Shown: positions 27,037-36,124, counted from the stretch's first letter. The stretch is DNA of 64,000 bases from Streptomyces tagetis (GCF_018069565.1 NZ_JAGPNL010000003.1:310001-374000), one strand, 5' to 3'. The notes: generated by a model from the letters alone, not told the origin. Made by a program: numbers and translations.

Positions 27037-27588
27037 ATGGTCAGGGCACTGGACGGTATAGCGAGCGCCGGGTCCTTCGATGCTCGGGGGCGGGTCCCGG
27101 CCGCCACGCCTGTCCACGCGCCGCGGGTGGCTCTGGTCGGGTCCCTGGTGGTCGCGTTGCTCCTGGGGGCGTTGTCGCTGCTGGTGCTGTTTCCGGCCGC
27201 CCAGCACCTGCGGTCCCTGCGGGGCGGTGAGCGGGTCGAGGCGACGCTTGTCCGGCAGGGCGGGTGCATGGCGGGCAACTGCCAGGTCGAGTTCGAGGCG
27301 GCCGGGCGGACCGTCGTGGCGGACCTGCCGGTCGGCAGCGGCGCCGGCAAGTCGTCCGTCGGCACGCGGCTGCCCGTCCGGTACCGGGCGGACGATCCTC
27401 AGGTGGTCGCCCTGGACGGGGACGTCGGCGGTGGCGGAGCGGCCGTCGGGGCGGTCATGTCGGCCGGCGGCGCCCTGCTCTTCCTGGCCGTGTCCGTCCT
27501 GGCGGGGATCTCCCTGCTCCGGCAGGGCCGCCCGGACCCGGCGGACGGCCCGGCGACGTCGCCGGACGAGCCGCATGCCGGTGAGTAG
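27037..27588 (+). CDS. DUF3592-like membrane protein
   Basis: A 183-residue protein with two transmembrane helices, one at about residues 32-55 (VALVGSLVVALLLGALSLLV) and one near 140-160 (VMSAGGALLFLAVSVLAG). Between them is a small extracytoplasmic beta domain (VEATLVRQGGCMAGNCQVEF then TRLPVRYRADDPQVV). This two-helix, one-domain layout matches DUF3592 proteins of actinobacteria. The start ATG 27037 lacks a strong ribosome-binding site and could be later. Function of the family is unknown. Confidence 0.7.
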   Translation: MVRALDGIASAGSFDARGRVPAATPVHAPRVALVGSLVVALLLGALSLLVLFPAAQHLRSLRGGERVEATLVRQGGCMAGNCQVEFEAAGRTVVADLPVGSGAGKSSVGTRLPVRYRADDPQVVALDGDVGGGGAAVGAVMSAGGALLFLAVSVLAGISLLRQGRPDPADGPATSPDEPHAGE

Positions 27589-27684
27589 CGCGGGCGCCGT
27601 ATCCGCCGAGAGCGGCCCGGCGTCGTCCGTACCCGCTCCCGGCGGTGCCCGGCCGGTCACCGGCGGAACGGCGTGGGGTGCCGG

Positions 27685-27870
27685 ATGAGACCGGTGAGTT
27701 CGCGGACGGCCGTCCTCGGGTTCTTCATGGCCGTCGGAGGGCTCGCGGGCGGGCTGCGCGGCGCGGTGGACGGGGAGGGCGTCTGGGCCGTCCTCGGCCT
27801 CTTCGCACTGGGCCTGCTCGGTGTGCTGCTCGTCGTACGGTACTTCGTCCGCCTCGACGGACGGCGCTGA
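27685..27870 (+). CDS. Small two-helix membrane protein
   Basis: A 61-residue product from ATG 27685 (an in-frame GTG lies four codons earlier). Two hydrophobic stretches, TAVLGFFMAVGGLAGGL and VWAVLGLFALGLLGVLLVV, end in a basic RLDGRR tail. It follows the DUF3592 gene by 96 bp. I do not recognise the family; it looks like a genuine small membrane protein. Confidence 0.5.
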   Translation: MRPVSSRTAVLGFFMAVGGLAGGLRGAVDGEGVWAVLGLFALGLLGVLLVVRYFVRLDGRR

Positions 27871-27922
27871 GCCACCGGCCTCCCCTTCGGCGGGAGCCGG
27901 TCGCCCCCGGGGTCACCTCACG

Positions 27923-28498
27923 TCACCCTCGCCGGGAAGCCCCGACCGGCCCCCCTCGGCGCCCCCGCCCCGGCCGCACCGTACGGACGGCGTAGGCCAG
28001 GGCGAGGGCGAGGGCGACCACCGCGAGCGGAGCGGTGGCCGCCAGCCAGGGCGGGGTGCCGGACGGGGCGGAGGCGGTCAGCAGGACCGCCACGGCCGCG
28101 GCGGCGGCCAGCCCGGCGGCCAGGACCGCCGCGACACTCCCCCGCCCACCCGCCGGGCCGGCCTGGGGACGGGGCCGGCCCAACTGGGCCCAGGTGAGGG
28201 CCGTTTCGCGCGCCCCGCGCCGACGGTGCACCGCCGCCCGCGCCGCGAGGCCCGCCGTCAGCGCCGCGCCCGCCCCGGCCACCGCCCCGGGTGTCCACCA
28301 GCCGTCGGCGACCAGGAACAGCAGGGCGAGCGCCGCGGCCGTGCTCCAGCCGCTGAGGCAGGCCGCCGCCGCACTGCGCGCCGGGACGGGACGGTCGGTC
28401 CCGGCGCGCAGGTCGGCGAGGGCGGGGACGTACCAGACGCAGCCGGAGGCGGTCACCACGGCGGTGCCGAGGGCGAGGACGGGGTGGGACACGGTCAC
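27923..28498 (-). CDS. Polytopic membrane protein coupled to ctaD
   Basis: A 191-residue protein with four or five predicted membrane helices separated by an Arg-rich loop (around [20 protein letters not shown]). Its GTG start at 28498 overlaps the ctaD stop (GTGA), so it is translated together with the oxidase subunit. It is not an obvious CtaE, CtaF or CtaC homologue. A role as an accessory or assembly protein for this oxidase subunit is inferred from coupling only. Confidence 0.72.
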   Translation of the reverse strand: MTVSHPVLALGTAVVTASGCVWYVPALADLRAGTDRPVPARSAAAACLSGWSTAAALALLFLVADGWWTPGAVAGAGAALTAGLAARAAVHRRRGARETALTWAQLGRPRPQAGPAGGRGSVAAVLAAGLAAAAAVAVLLTASAPSGTPPWLAATAPLAVVALALALAYAVRTVRPGRGRRGGPVGASRRG

Positions 28499-30204
28499 TT
28501 CACCGCCTCGATGGCGGCGATCTCCGGGTGGTGCAGGTCGAAGGCGGGGGACTCGGAGCGTATGCGGGGCAGGGAGGTGAAGTTGTGCCGCGGCGGCGGG
28601 CAGGAGGTCGCCCACTCCAGCGAACGGCCGTATCCCCACGGGTCGTCGACCTCGACGGGCTTGCCGTACTTGGCGGTCTTCCAGACGTTGTAGAAGAACG
28701 GCAGGATCGACAGGCCCAGCAGGAACGACCCTATCGAGGACAGGGTGTTGAGCGCCGTGAAGCCGTCGGCGGCCAGGTAGTCGGCGTACCGGCGGGGCAT
28801 GCCCTCGGTGCCCAGCCAGTGCTGGACGAGGAAGGTCAGGTGGAAGCCGGCCGTGAGCGTCCAGAAGGTGATCTTCCCGAGCCGTTCGTCGAGCATCTTG
28901 CCGGTGAACTTCGGCCACCAGAAGTGGAATCCGGCGAACATGGCGTACACGACGGTGCCGAAGACCGTGTAGTGGAAGTGCGCGACGACGAAGTACGAGT
29001 CGGAGAGGTGGAAGTCCATCGGCGGCGAGGCCAGGATCACGCCGGTCAGACCGCCGAAGACGAAGGTGATCAGGAAGCCCGTCGTCCACAGCATGGGTGT
29101 CTCGAAGGAGAGGCTGCCCCGCCACATGGTGCCGATCCAGTTGAAGAACTTCACTCCCGTCGGCACCGCGATGAGGAACGTCATGAAGGCGAAGAAGGGC
29201 AGCAACACCCCGCCCGTGGTGTACATGTGGTGCGCCCAGACGGTCACCGACAGACCCGCGATGGAGATCGTCGCGCCGATCAGGCCCATGTAGCCGAACA
29301 TCGGCTTGCGGGAGAAGACCGGGATCACCTCGGAGACGATGCCGAAGAACGGCAGCGCGAGGATGTAGACCTCCGGATGGCCGAAGAACCAGAACAGGTG
29401 CTGCCACAGCAGCGCGCCGCCGTTCGCCGCGTCGAAGACGTGGCTGCCGAACTTGCGGTCGCACTCCAGCGCGAACAGGGACGCCGCCAGGACCGGGAAG
29501 ACCAGCAGGACCAGCAGCGAGGTCAGCAGCACGTTCCAGGTGAAGATCGACATGCGGAACATGGTCAGGCCGGGCGCCCGCATGCAGATGATCGTGGTGA
29601 TGAAGTTGACCGCGCCGGCGATCGATCCGAAGCCGGAGAGCGCCACGCCCATGATCCACAGGTCGGCGCCGAGGCCCGGCGAGTGCACCGAGTCGGAGAG
29701 CGGCGCGTAGAGGAACCAGCCGAAGTCGGCGGCCCCGCCCGGGGTGAGGAAGCCGGCCGCGGCGATCGTCGAACCGAACAGGAACAGCCAGAAGGCGAGC
29801 ATGTTCAGCCGCGGGAACGCCACGTCAGGGGCGCCGATCTGCAACGGCATGATCCAGTTGGCGAACCCGGTGAACAGCGGCATGGCGAACATCAGCAGCA
29901 TGATCGAGCCGTGCATCGTGAACGCCTGGTTGAACTGCTCGTTCGACATGATCTGCGTGCCCGGACGGGCCAGCTCCGCGCGCATCACCAGCGCCAGCAC
30001 ACCGCCGACGACGAAGAACACGAACGCGCTGACCAGGTACAGCGTGCCGATCTTCTTGTGGTCGGTGGTGGTCACCCAGTCCACCCAGGACGCGCGCGTG
30101 GCCCCGGGCGCGGCCCCTCGTACGGGCGCGGGCGCCTCATCGGCCACGGTGACCGCGGAGGTTGCCCCCGCGGCCTCCTTCTGTCGTCCCTGCCCCTCGT
30201 CCAC
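28495..30204 (-). CDS. ctaD: Cytochrome c oxidase subunit I (aa3-type), orphan copy
   Basis: About 569 residues from the GTG at 30204, chosen because GGAAGGAAGG lies upstream; a GTG 11 codons earlier is an alternative. The sequence starts its core with [19 protein letters not shown] and shows the binuclear-centre ligands: H-P-E-V-Y in [18 protein letters not shown], the histidine pair in [11 protein letters not shown] and the haem ligands in [11 protein letters not shown]. It should form the catalytic proton-pumping subunit in the cytoplasmic membrane. Unusually, no subunit II, III or CtaF gene flanks it; only a small membrane-protein gene is coupled. It is probably a second, conditionally used copy. 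A 14-bp inverted repeat lies upstream. Confidence 0.95.
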   Translation of the reverse strand: MDEGQGRQKEAAGATSAVTVADEAPAPVRGAAPGATRASWVDWVTTTDHKKIGTLYLVSAFVFFVVGGVLALVMRAELARPGTQIMSNEQFNQAFTMHGSIMLLMFAMPLFTGFANWIMPLQIGAPDVAFPRLNMLAFWLFLFGSTIAAAGFLTPGGAADFGWFLYAPLSDSVHSPGLGADLWIMGVALSGFGSIAGAVNFITTIICMRAPGLTMFRMSIFTWNVLLTSLLVLLVFPVLAASLFALECDRKFGSHVFDAANGGALLWQHLFWFFGHPEVYILALPFFGIVSEVIPVFSRKPMFGYMGLIGATISIAGLSVTVWAHHMYTTGGVLLPFFAFMTFLIAVPTGVKFFNWIGTMWRGSLSFETPMLWTTGFLITFVFGGLTGVILASPPMDFHLSDSYFVVAHFHYTVFGTVVYAMFAGFHFWWPKFTGKMLDERLGKITFWTLTAGFHLTFLVQHWLGTEGMPRRYADYLAADGFTALNTLSSIGSFLLGLSILPFFYNVWKTAKYGKPVEVDDPWGYGRSLEWATSCPPPRHNFTSLPRIRSESPAFDLHHPEIAAIEAVK

Positions 30205-30262
30205 CGACGGTGCCTTCCTTCCGATCCTGTCCGTCACACGGATCTCCGTGTCGTGGACGGCG

Positions 30263-30302
30263 GGGAAGTGCCGCGTGGCCGGGAGGGAACGCGGCACTTC
30301 CC
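30263..30302 (-). promoter_or_regulatory. 14-bp inverted repeat upstream of ctaD
   Basis: GGGAAGTGCCGCGT at 30263-30276 is perfectly complementary to 30289-30302, with a 12-base spacer. It sits 59-98 bases upstream of the ctaD start. It may be an operator or an mRNA leader hairpin controlling the orphan oxidase gene, or a terminator for the opposite strand; no gene reads toward it on the plus strand. Confidence 0.6.
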
Positions 30303-30466
30303 GGCCGCTGTCACATGATCGGTGCGGGGGTACGGGGGCCGGACAGGGCCGAACAGTCCCTGCCGGGTCCCGGTCGCGGGGGCCCAACGTCCCTCGTGGG
30401 CGGGGACGTCGGAAAGGGGCGGCCGTTTCACGGCGGTGTGCGGGGGTTTGACGGGTGAGCGGACTC

Positions 30467-31849
30467 TCAGCGGATGTCGTCCACCGCGAGGTCGGTGCCG
30501 ACGACGAGCGTCACCACGCCCGCGGTGGCCTCCGCGTCCTGCTGGGTCCGCACACCGGGCAGCCGGCCGGCGAGGACCGCGGCCCGCCGCTCCAGGCCGG
30601 GCGGGTAGGCGACCGTCGTACGGCCGGTCTTCTCGGCGTTGCCGGTGCCGACGACACCGATCCCGGCCGCGGTCAGCTTCTCGGCCACGGCGGCGGCCCT
30701 GCCCGGGACACCGGTGCCGTTGAGGACCTGGACGCGCACCTGGGAGGCGTAGACGGGGTCCTTCGCGTCCGCCTCCACCCGCTTCTTGTCGATCTCCTCG
30801 TCCTTGGCCAGTGCCGTGAACACCTCGCCGGCCTGCGGGTACTGCCAGACGACGTTGGCCTTGTCGCCCGGCACGTCCGCCTCGCGCGGGTAGTTGGGCA
30901 CGGTGAGGAAGGTCAGCCGGTCGCCGGGGATGTCCTTCAGCTCGGAGGCGAGGCCGGAGAGGGGCTTGATGCCGGCCAGGGCCTCGTCGGTGGTGAGGGA
31001 CTTGGTGGCGGACTGGAGGAAGCCGTAGAGGGCGCTCGGGCTGGTCAGCTTGGAGCGGGCCTTGTCGGCGAGGGCCTGCATGAACTCCTGCTGGCGGCCG
31101 ATGCGTCCGACGTCGGAGCCGTCGCCGACGCCGTAGCGGGCGCGGACGTAGCCGAGGGCCTTCTCGTCGCGGACGGTCTGGCAGCCGGCCTCCAGGTCGA
31201 GGTGGGCCTTCTCGTCGTGGATGGCCTTCTCGGGGCAGATCTCGATGCCGTCCAGGGCGTTGACCATGCCCTTGAAGCCCTGGAAGTCGACGGAGACGAA
31301 GTGGTCGATGCGCAGGCCGGTGTTGGTCTCGACGGTCTTGATGGTGCAGGCGGCGGCCCCGGCGACCTCACCGGCGCTGCCGCCGATGGCGAACGACTCG
31401 TTGATCTTGAAGTGGTGCGGGTCGGAGGTGCTGCCGTCGCCCTTGTCGCAACTGGGTATGCGCACCCAGGAGTCGCGGGGCAGGGAGACGACGGCGGCCC
31501 ACTTCCGGTCGGCCGGGATGTGCAGCACCATCAGCGTGTCGGACTGCATGGTGGTCAGGCCCTTGCCGTACTTGGCGTTGTCGCCGTCGCGGCTGTCGGA
31601 GCCGACGACGAGGATGTTCTTCGAGCCGGGGCTGAGGTTGACGGGACGGTTCCCGCCGAGCTTGTCGTCGAGGTCGGCGGAGTGGATGTTGTCGTTCAGG
31701 TCGTTGTAGACCCAGGCCCCGACCCCGGCGACGCCGAGGACCAGTGCGGAGCACACGCCCGCGCCCCACAGCAGGTATCTGCCCCGCTTGGTCAGCCGGG
31801 CCGGTCCGTCTCCCGTGGCAGCGCGCCGCCGCCTTCCGCTACCGCTCAC
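30467..31849 (-). CDS. LytR-CpsA-Psr (LCP) family wall-polymer ligase with LytR_C domain
   Basis: A 460-residue type II membrane protein from the GTG at 31849. A transmembrane helix ([21 protein letters not shown]) lies near residue 30. The LCP catalytic domain includes [10 protein letters not shown], the Asp-containing SDTLMVLHI and the catalytic-Arg [12 protein letters not shown] LytR C-terminal domain ([20 protein letters not shown]) ends the protein. LCP enzymes transfer anionic polymers such as teichoic acid or arabinogalactan-like glycans from lipid carriers to peptidoglycan. A BlaI-type palindrome lies 82 bp upstream of the start, so it is probably controlled by the repressor encoded 1.2 kb away. 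Confidence 0.93.
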   Translation of the reverse strand: MSGSGRRRRAATGDGPARLTKRGRYLLWGAGVCSALVLGVAGVGAWVYNDLNDNIHSADLDDKLGGNRPVNLSPGSKNILVVGSDSRDGDNAKYGKGLTTMQSDTLMVLHIPADRKWAAVVSLPRDSWVRIPSCDKGDGSTSDPHHFKINESFAIGGSAGEVAGAAACTIKTVETNTGLRIDHFVSVDFQGFKGMVNALDGIEICPEKAIHDEKAHLDLEAGCQTVRDEKALGYVRARYGVGDGSDVGRIGRQQEFMQALADKARSKLTSPSALYGFLQSATKSLTTDEALAGIKPLSGLASELKDIPGDRLTFLTVPNYPREADVPGDKANVVWQYPQAGEVFTALAKDEEIDKKRVEADAKDPVYASQVRVQVLNGTGVPGRAAAVAEKLTAAGIGVVGTGNAEKTGRTTVAYPPGLERRAAVLAGRLPGVRTQQDAEATAGVVTLVVGTDLAVDDIR

Positions 31850-31930
31850 TGAGGTACGTCCCTCTGTCCGGCCGGTCCCAGCCCGCTTCACGTACGGGCG
31901 TCCGACGCTCTTTCCGACGAACAAGCGAAC

Positions 31931-31946
31931 TCTACAGTCATGTAGA
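31931..31946. promoter_or_regulatory. BlaI-type operator in front of the LCP gene
   Basis: TCTACA-GTCA-TGTAGA, a perfect 6-bp dyad with the TACA/TGTA core of BlaI/MecI operators. It is 82 bp upstream of the LCP start codon and matches the site beside the blaI-like gene in arms and spacing. Confidence 0.75.
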
Positions 31947-32128
31947 ACGGGGGTGGAGGGGTTGCCGAGGGTGAAGGTGTACGGAAGGACCAGCGGGGGC
32001 AGAAGGGCGGGCCCGCCCTCCGCCGCCCTCCGCCGGGCTCGCCGGTTACCGACGGTCACCAAAGGCCGCCCCGGCAGGCTCAGACCCCCCGCGGGTGCAG
32101 GCCCCCGCGGCCCCGGCCCCCCGCCGCG

Positions 32129-33073
32129 TCACAGCGGCGCCGCCGCCTGGAGCACGAAGAACATCGTCACCGCCGAGTTCGCCGACGACATCGCCGACAC
32201 CGCCGTCCCCGCCGCCGCCGCCCACGCCGCCAGCCCCACCGACGTGAACACCGACCGGAACACCGAGGGCCAGGCACGCGCCGCCGGAGCCGGGCCGAGC
32301 AGCGCCGCCACCCGGCGCGGGACCGGCCCCGGACCCGCCAGCCCGGCCAGCGTCGGCACCGGGGTACCCCGCGAGACCAGGGCCGCCTTGCCGATCGCGC
32401 GGGCCACCACCCGGCGGCTGCCCACCTCCCGCGCCGCCTCCTCGTCGGCCCACCGCTCCGCCGTGTACGCCACCGCCGTGCGCAGCGGGCGCAGGAACGG
32501 GTTGGCCAGCGCCGCGAGCCGCACGGTCAGCAGGAACCGGTGGTGCCGGGCGGTGAGATGGGCCCGCTCGTGCGCGAAGAGCGCCCGCCGCTCGGCGGAC
32601 TCCAGCCGCTCCAGCAGGGCGGTGGTCACCACCACCCGGTCCCGCCGCCCGCCGGGCAGCGCGTACGCGTACGGCACCCGGTCGGGCAGCACGGCCACGG
32701 AGGTGTCCGGCAGCCCGGCCAGCGCGCGCTGGGCCCGGCGCCGTACCCGCCCGTGCCGCCACAGCGCCCGGACGCACGCCACCAGCACCGCGCAGAGCGC
32801 GGGTATCGCCGCCTTGCCCGCCACCTCGTCGTACGGCACCGCCTCGCGCACCTGCGGGTCGGACCAGCCGTCGGGCAGCGGGTTGCCCGGGAGCTGGGCG
32901 GTGCCGACCACCATCACCAGCGCGAGGGAGACCGTGCTGCACAGCGCCATCACGGCGGCGACGCCGGTCAGCAGTCGGGTCGCGGTGCGCGGGTGCAGGT
33001 GCTGCTCGGCCAGCCGGGCGATCGGCCACGCGGTCAGCGGCAGCACCAGGGGCAGGAAGACGAAGACCCCCAT
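32129..33073 (-). CDS. M56-family (BlaR1/MecR1-like) membrane metallopeptidase
   Basis: A 314-residue protein with N-terminal helices (VFVFLPLVLPLTAWPIARL and the next two) and a gluzincin motif H168-E-R-A-H172 (FAHERAHLTARHH) followed by the third-ligand region ERWADEEAAR. It lacks the extracellular penicillin-binding sensor domain of true BlaR1, so the signal it senses is unknown. It lies 6 bp after the BlaI-type repressor gene on the same strand; in this pairing the peptidase inactivates the repressor by proteolysis, directly or indirectly. Confidence 0.92.
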   Translation of the reverse strand: MGVFVFLPLVLPLTAWPIARLAEQHLHPRTATRLLTGVAAVMALCSTVSLALVMVVGTAQLPGNPLPDGWSDPQVREAVPYDEVAGKAAIPALCAVLVACVRALWRHGRVRRRAQRALAGLPDTSVAVLPDRVPYAYALPGGRRDRVVVTTALLERLESAERRALFAHERAHLTARHHRFLLTVRLAALANPFLRPLRTAVAYTAERWADEEAAREVGSRRVVARAIGKAALVSRGTPVPTLAGLAGPGPVPRRVAALLGPAPAARAWPSVFRSVFTSVGLAAWAAAAGTAVSAMSSANSAVTMFFVLQAAAPL

Positions 33074-33079
33074 GAGGCG

Positions 33080-33466
33080 TCAGTCGTCCCCCGGGCCGTG
33101 CGCCTGCCCCAGGAGCTCCCGCAACAGCCGTTCGTCGGCCGGCCCGAGGCCGGTGACGAAGCTGGCCAGCACCGCTTCCCGGTCGCTCTCGGCGTCCAGG
33201 ACCTTGCGCATCTTCCGCGCGGCCAGGCCCGCCTGGTCCGCCGCCGCCGTCCAGGTGAACGACCGGCCGGCACGCTCCCGGCTGACCGCGCCCTTCTCCA
33301 GCAGCCGCGTCAGGATCGTGATCACCGTGGTGTACGCCAGATCGCCGCCGAGGCGTTCCTGCACGCCGCCGGCGGTCTCCGGGGCCTGCGCCTCGCGCAG
33401 CGCCGCCAGTACCAGTGCCTCCAGCTCGCCCTGGCCGCGCCGCCGCGGACGCGGGTGATCCGTCAC
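33080..33466 (-). CDS. BlaI/MecI/CopY-family transcriptional repressor
   Basis: A 128-residue winged-helix protein whose GTG start at 33466 follows GAAGGAGG. The DNA-binding domain covers residues ~5-75 (GELEALVLAALREAQAPETA, then TTVITILTRLLEKGAVSRER), followed by the C-terminal dimerisation helices (LRELLGQAHG). The protein is co-transcribed with an M56 peptidase. An 18-bp-armed palindrome with TACA/TGTA core lies 107 bp upstream, between this gene and the divergent GlsB/YeaQ gene, so autoregulation is likely. Two further copies of the site in this window suggest a small regulon. Confidence 0.95.
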   Translation of the reverse strand: MTDHPRPRRRGQGELEALVLAALREAQAPETAGGVQERLGGDLAYTTVITILTRLLEKGAVSRERAGRSFTWTAAADQAGLAARKMRKVLDAESDREAVLASFVTGLGPADERLLRELLGQAHGPGDD

Positions 33467-33572
33467 GCCGAGCCTCCTTCCGCCACCGCCCGCACTCCGG
33501 GCGGACATCGTATAGACGCCCGGTTCCCCTCCCCGCCCGCCGTCAGGCCCGCGGCCGGTCCCGGCCACATCT

Positions 33573-33588
33573 TCTACACAAGTGTAGA
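33573..33588. promoter_or_regulatory. BlaI-type operator between blaI-like and glsB-like genes
   Basis: TCTACA-CAAG-TGTAGA is the core of a longer perfect dyad, CTTCTACAC at 33571-33579 and its complement at 33582-33590 around a 2-base centre. It lies 59 bp before the GlsB/YeaQ start and 106 bp before the repressor start and could control both divergent promoters. Confidence 0.85.
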
Positions 33589-33647
33589 AGCCAGGCTTCC
33601 CGAGCACGTCATGGGAGACAGGACATCGTGAGAGGAGTACGGAAGAG

Positions 33648-33914
33648 ATGGGTGTCATCGCCTGGCTGGTACTGGGACTGCTCGCCGGAGGGATCGCCAA
33701 GCTGATCCTGCCCGGACGGGACCCCGGCGGCTGCATCGGGACCACGTTCATCGGGATCGCGGGCGCCTTCCTGGGCGGCTGGCTGTCGGCGCGGTTCCTG
33801 GGGCGGCCGGTGCAGCGGGAGTTCTTCGACGCGGCGACCTGGGGATCGGCCGTCGTCGGCGCCCTGGTGCTGCTGATCGGCTACCGCCTGCTGTTCGGCA
33901 GCTCGCGGGAGTGA
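33648..33914 (+). CDS. GlsB/YeaQ/YmgE-family stress membrane protein
   Basis: An 88-residue protein with three Gly-rich transmembrane helices: GVIAWLVLGLLAGGIAKLI, the region around GIAGAFLGGWLSARF and VVGALVLLIGYRLLF. The family (transglycosylase-associated protein) is induced by envelope stress, but its activity is unknown. The site GGAAGAG precedes the start. It is divergent from the BlaI-type repressor and shares its operator, which predicts induction when the repressor is inactivated. Confidence 0.93.
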   Translation: MGVIAWLVLGLLAGGIAKLILPGRDPGGCIGTTFIGIAGAFLGGWLSARFLGRPVQREFFDAATWGSAVVGALVLLIGYRLLFGSSRE

Positions 33915-33936
33915 GGCGGCCGACCGGCGCGCGCCG

Positions 33937-34380
33937 TCACCGTTCCGGCCGGGGGCCGAGGGACTCGGTGGCGGGCTCGGTGGCGGCGGGCACGGGGAGG
34001 CCCGGGAAGGGGGTGGGGGCCTGGGAGGCGGAGAGGGAGGGGGTGGGACGGGGGTCCGCTTCGGACGGCGCCACGATGAGGTCGGACGGGGAGGGGGACG
34101 GGTCGGCCGGGCCGGTGGCGGGCGGTGGCGCCAGCGGCACCACCGGCCGGGTGGCCGGCGATTCGACGGACCGGTGCAGCGGCAGCGCGACGAGGACGGC
34201 GGCGGCGCAGGCCACGGCGGCCCCGGCGGCGGTACGGAACAGCCGCCGGCGGGCGGCGGCCCGGCGGACCGCCTCGTAACGCCCGGGGGACGGGCTCAGC
34301 CGGTCGCCGCCGGGGCGCAGGACCACCAGCAGCGGATCGTCGGGGCCGAACTCCGGGTCGTCGTCACAGCGTGTGGTCAA
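33937..34380 (-). CDS. Putative anti-sigma-like membrane protein downstream of ECF sigma factor
   Basis: About 147 residues from a TTG at 34380, inside the 3' end of the sigma gene (17-bp overlap). A basic juxtamembrane segment (RRAAARRRLFRTAAGA) leads into one helix (AAGAAVACAAAVLVALPL), followed by a long Pro/Ser/Thr-rich extracytoplasmic tail. There is no zinc-binding anti-sigma motif. Position and topology fit a single-pass regulator of the adjacent ECF factor, but this is inference from context. It converges on the GlsB gene. Confidence 0.65.
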   Translation of the reverse strand: MTTRCDDDPEFGPDDPLLVVLRPGGDRLSPSPGRYEAVRRAAARRRLFRTAAGAAVACAAAVLVALPLHRSVESPATRPVVPLAPPPATGPADPSPSPSDLIVAPSEADPRPTPSLSASQAPTPFPGLPVPAATEPATESLGPRPER

Positions 34381-34855
34381 GGCTCCTCCTCAGGTGGACG
34401 CGGAGCAGTTCGCGGGCCGCGTGGAGGTCGGCCTTGACGGTCCCTTCCTTGCGCCCGGTCAGCGCGGACACCTCCCGGATCGGCATGTCAGCGTAGTAGT
34501 GGAGGAGGATCGGCACGCGCAGCCGCTCGGGCAGCGACTGCACGAGGAGCCGCACCGACGGGTCGGCCTGTTCGGTGTGCGGGCGCACGGCCGCCTCCAC
34601 GGTGACCCGGCGGACGGCCCGGCGCTCGCGCTCCAGCTTGCGCCAGTGGTCGCGGACGAGGTTGGCGGCGGTGACGTAGAGGAAACCGCGGGGCTCCTCC
34701 ACGGACGTCCAGCGCGCCCAGAGCCGGGTGAACGCCTCGGAGGCGATCTCGTGGGCCGTCTCGTCGTCGTCGACCAGCCTGCGGCACCAGCCGGCCAGGC
34801 GCGGGTAGAGCACGCCGAACAGCTCGGACGCCTCCGTGGCACGGGACCGTTTCAC
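34364..34855 (-). CDS. ECF RNA polymerase sigma factor of the sortase operon
   Basis: A 163-residue protein from GTG 34855, 4 bp after the sortase stop. Region 2 (ETAHEIASEAFTRLWARWTS, then FLYVTAANLVRDHWRK) and region 4 (LPERLRVPILLHYYADMPIR and GRKEGTVKADLHAARELL) are complete and closely spaced, as in minimal ECF factors. It is the third gene of a four-gene operon with a surface protein and a class F sortase. A possible ECF promoter precedes the operon, so it may drive its own expression. Confidence 0.92.
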   Translation of the reverse strand: MKRSRATEASELFGVLYPRLAGWCRRLVDDDETAHEIASEAFTRLWARWTSVEEPRGFLYVTAANLVRDHWRKLERERRAVRRVTVEAAVRPHTEQADPSVRLLVQSLPERLRVPILLHYYADMPIREVSALTGRKEGTVKADLHAARELLRVHLRRSLDHTL

Positions 34856-34859
34856 CGTC

Positions 34860-35531
34860 TCAGCGCTCTTCGGGGTCGTCGTCGGGGACGCCGGCCGTGC
34901 GGTGGGGCGGGCCGGAGGCGCCGTCCGGGGCCGTGAGCACGGCGAAGACGATCACGTTGTCGCGGTAGCCGGTGCCGGAACGGGGGCCGCCGCAGGTGAC
35001 GAGCCGCAGTTCGGGGCGGTCGACGTCGCCGTAGACGTCGTCGGTCGGGAACCGGGACTTGGGGACCGTACGGACCTCCGTGACGGCGAAGGGGGCGGTG
35101 GTGCCGTTCTCCAGGCGGGCCAGGACCCGGTCGCCGGGGCGCAGCCGGTCCAGCCGGCGGAAGACGCCGTCGCCGTGGGTGCCGACGGTGACGTGGCCGA
35201 GGAGGACCGAGGGCCCCCTCTGGCCGGGGGTCGGCGAGTGCCGGTACCAGCCGGCCGGGTCGTGCGCGGTGAGCGGCGGGACCTCCACCGTGCCGTCCGG
35301 GTTGAGCCCGAGCCGGGTCACGGGGGTGTCGACGCCGATCGCCGGGATGCTCAGGCCGACCGGCTCGGACCGCGCGAGCGGCCGTGCCGGGGGCCCCGCG
35401 GCCGTCACCGACGGCGCCGCCGTACGGGCGCCGGGCGCGGCCGGGGACGCGGGTGCGCCGGAACCGGCGCAGCCGGCGAGCAGCGAGGCCAGGGCGAGGG
35501 CGGCGAGGGCCCGCCCGGAGAACGGGGTCAC
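34860..35531 (-). CDS. Class F sortase (lipoprotein-like)
   Basis: A 223-residue transpeptidase from GTG 35531, overlapping the stop of the substrate gene (GTGA). The N-terminus is a lipobox-type signal (ALALASLLAGCAGS). The catalytic His is in SVLLGHVTVG, the Cys in LRLVTCGGPRSG and the Arg in GTGYRDNVIV. Class F sortases of actinobacteria attach LPXTG-like surface proteins to peptidoglycan. Here the likely substrate is the gene immediately upstream, giving a self-contained pair. Confidence 0.93.
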   Translation of the reverse strand: MTPFSGRALAALALASLLAGCAGSGAPASPAAPGARTAAPSVTAAGPPARPLARSEPVGLSIPAIGVDTPVTRLGLNPDGTVEVPPLTAHDPAGWYRHSPTPGQRGPSVLLGHVTVGTHGDGVFRRLDRLRPGDRVLARLENGTTAPFAVTEVRTVPKSRFPTDDVYGDVDRPELRLVTCGGPRSGTGYRDNVIVFAVLTAPDGASGPPHRTAGVPDDDPEER

Positions 35532-35908
35532 GCGCCGGTCGCCCGCCGGCGCCGTACGACGTAGACGGAGGCGCCGGCCGCGAGGAGCGCGGCGGCACCC
35601 ACACCGGCGGCGCCCGCGCTGGGCCCGGAGGCGTCCCGCGCCACGGCACCGGTGTCGGGGGCGCCCTCGGGGACGGCGGAGACCTGGGCGTCCTCGGGCA
35701 CGGCGGAGAGCTCGGCGTCCTCGGCGGGCGCCTCGGCCGCGTCCGGGGAACTGACGGACGGCACCGGCGTGGGCTCGGCGGGGGTGGCCGGGGCCAGGGT
35801 GGGCGAGGGGGCCTGGCCGGGGACCGTGTCGTCGGCGAGGGCGGGGGCGGTGGCGGCCATGACGGCGGCGCACGCGAGGGCGGCGGCGGACAGCAGGGTT
35901 CGGCGCAT
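35528..35908 (-). CDS. Small sortase-anchored surface protein (PDTG sorting signal)
   Basis: A 126-residue secreted protein from ATG 35908, preceded by GAGAGAGAG. The signal peptide (LLSAAALACAAVMAATAPALA) is followed by a short Pro/Glu/Ala-rich region with AVPEDAQ/AVPEGAP repeats. The C-terminus is a cell-wall sorting signal: APDTGA, a hydrophobic stretch (VGAAALLAAGASVYVV) and RRRR. The first position of the motif is Ala rather than Leu, a non-canonical LPXTG variant. Coupled to the sortase gene by a 4-base overlap. Confidence 0.88.
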   Translation of the reverse strand: MRRTLLSAAALACAAVMAATAPALADDTVPGQAPSPTLAPATPAEPTPVPSVSSPDAAEAPAEDAELSAVPEDAQVSAVPEGAPDTGAVARDASGPSAGAAGVGAAALLAAGASVYVVRRRRATGA

Positions 35909-35979
35909 CGGATCGCTCTCTCTCGGGGTCGATCCGCCCGGCCACGACGGCCGGACGGGTCCACGGAATCGAGCGGAGA

Positions 35980-36005
35980 GACGACCGGCGAACGGGCCGG
36001 GTTGC
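35980..36005 (-). promoter_or_regulatory. Candidate ECF-type promoter of the sortase operon
   Basis: On the minus strand GCAACC (36005-36000), 16 bases, then CGTC (35983-35980). The AAC of the -35 and CGTC of the -10 are typical of many ECF promoters. It lies about 70 bp upstream of the first gene and would allow autoregulation by the operon's own sigma factor. Confidence 0.4.
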
Positions 36006-36090
36006 AAAGAGACGGTAAAGCTCCGCCGGGGGCCGGGGTGGGCGCCTCGGCGGGAAGCGGTCATGGGGCCGCGGCCGGGCCCGGGACGCA

Positions 36091-36124
36091 CGAAGGGCCC
36101 GCACCGTGCGGTGCGGGCCCTTCG
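36091..36124 (-). terminator. Strong intrinsic terminator after the cold-shock gene
   Basis: A 14-bp perfect stem, CGAAGGGCCCGCAC at 36091-36104 with its complement at 36111-36124, and a 6-base loop. It begins 18 bp downstream of the cold-shock stop and isolates it from the sortase operon. Confidence 0.85.

Noticed and set aside
28528..30318. A 596-codon plus-strand open frame over ctaD
   Set aside because: Hydrophilic Glu/Gln/Arg-rich translation typical of antisense to a membrane protein; ctaD is unmistakable.
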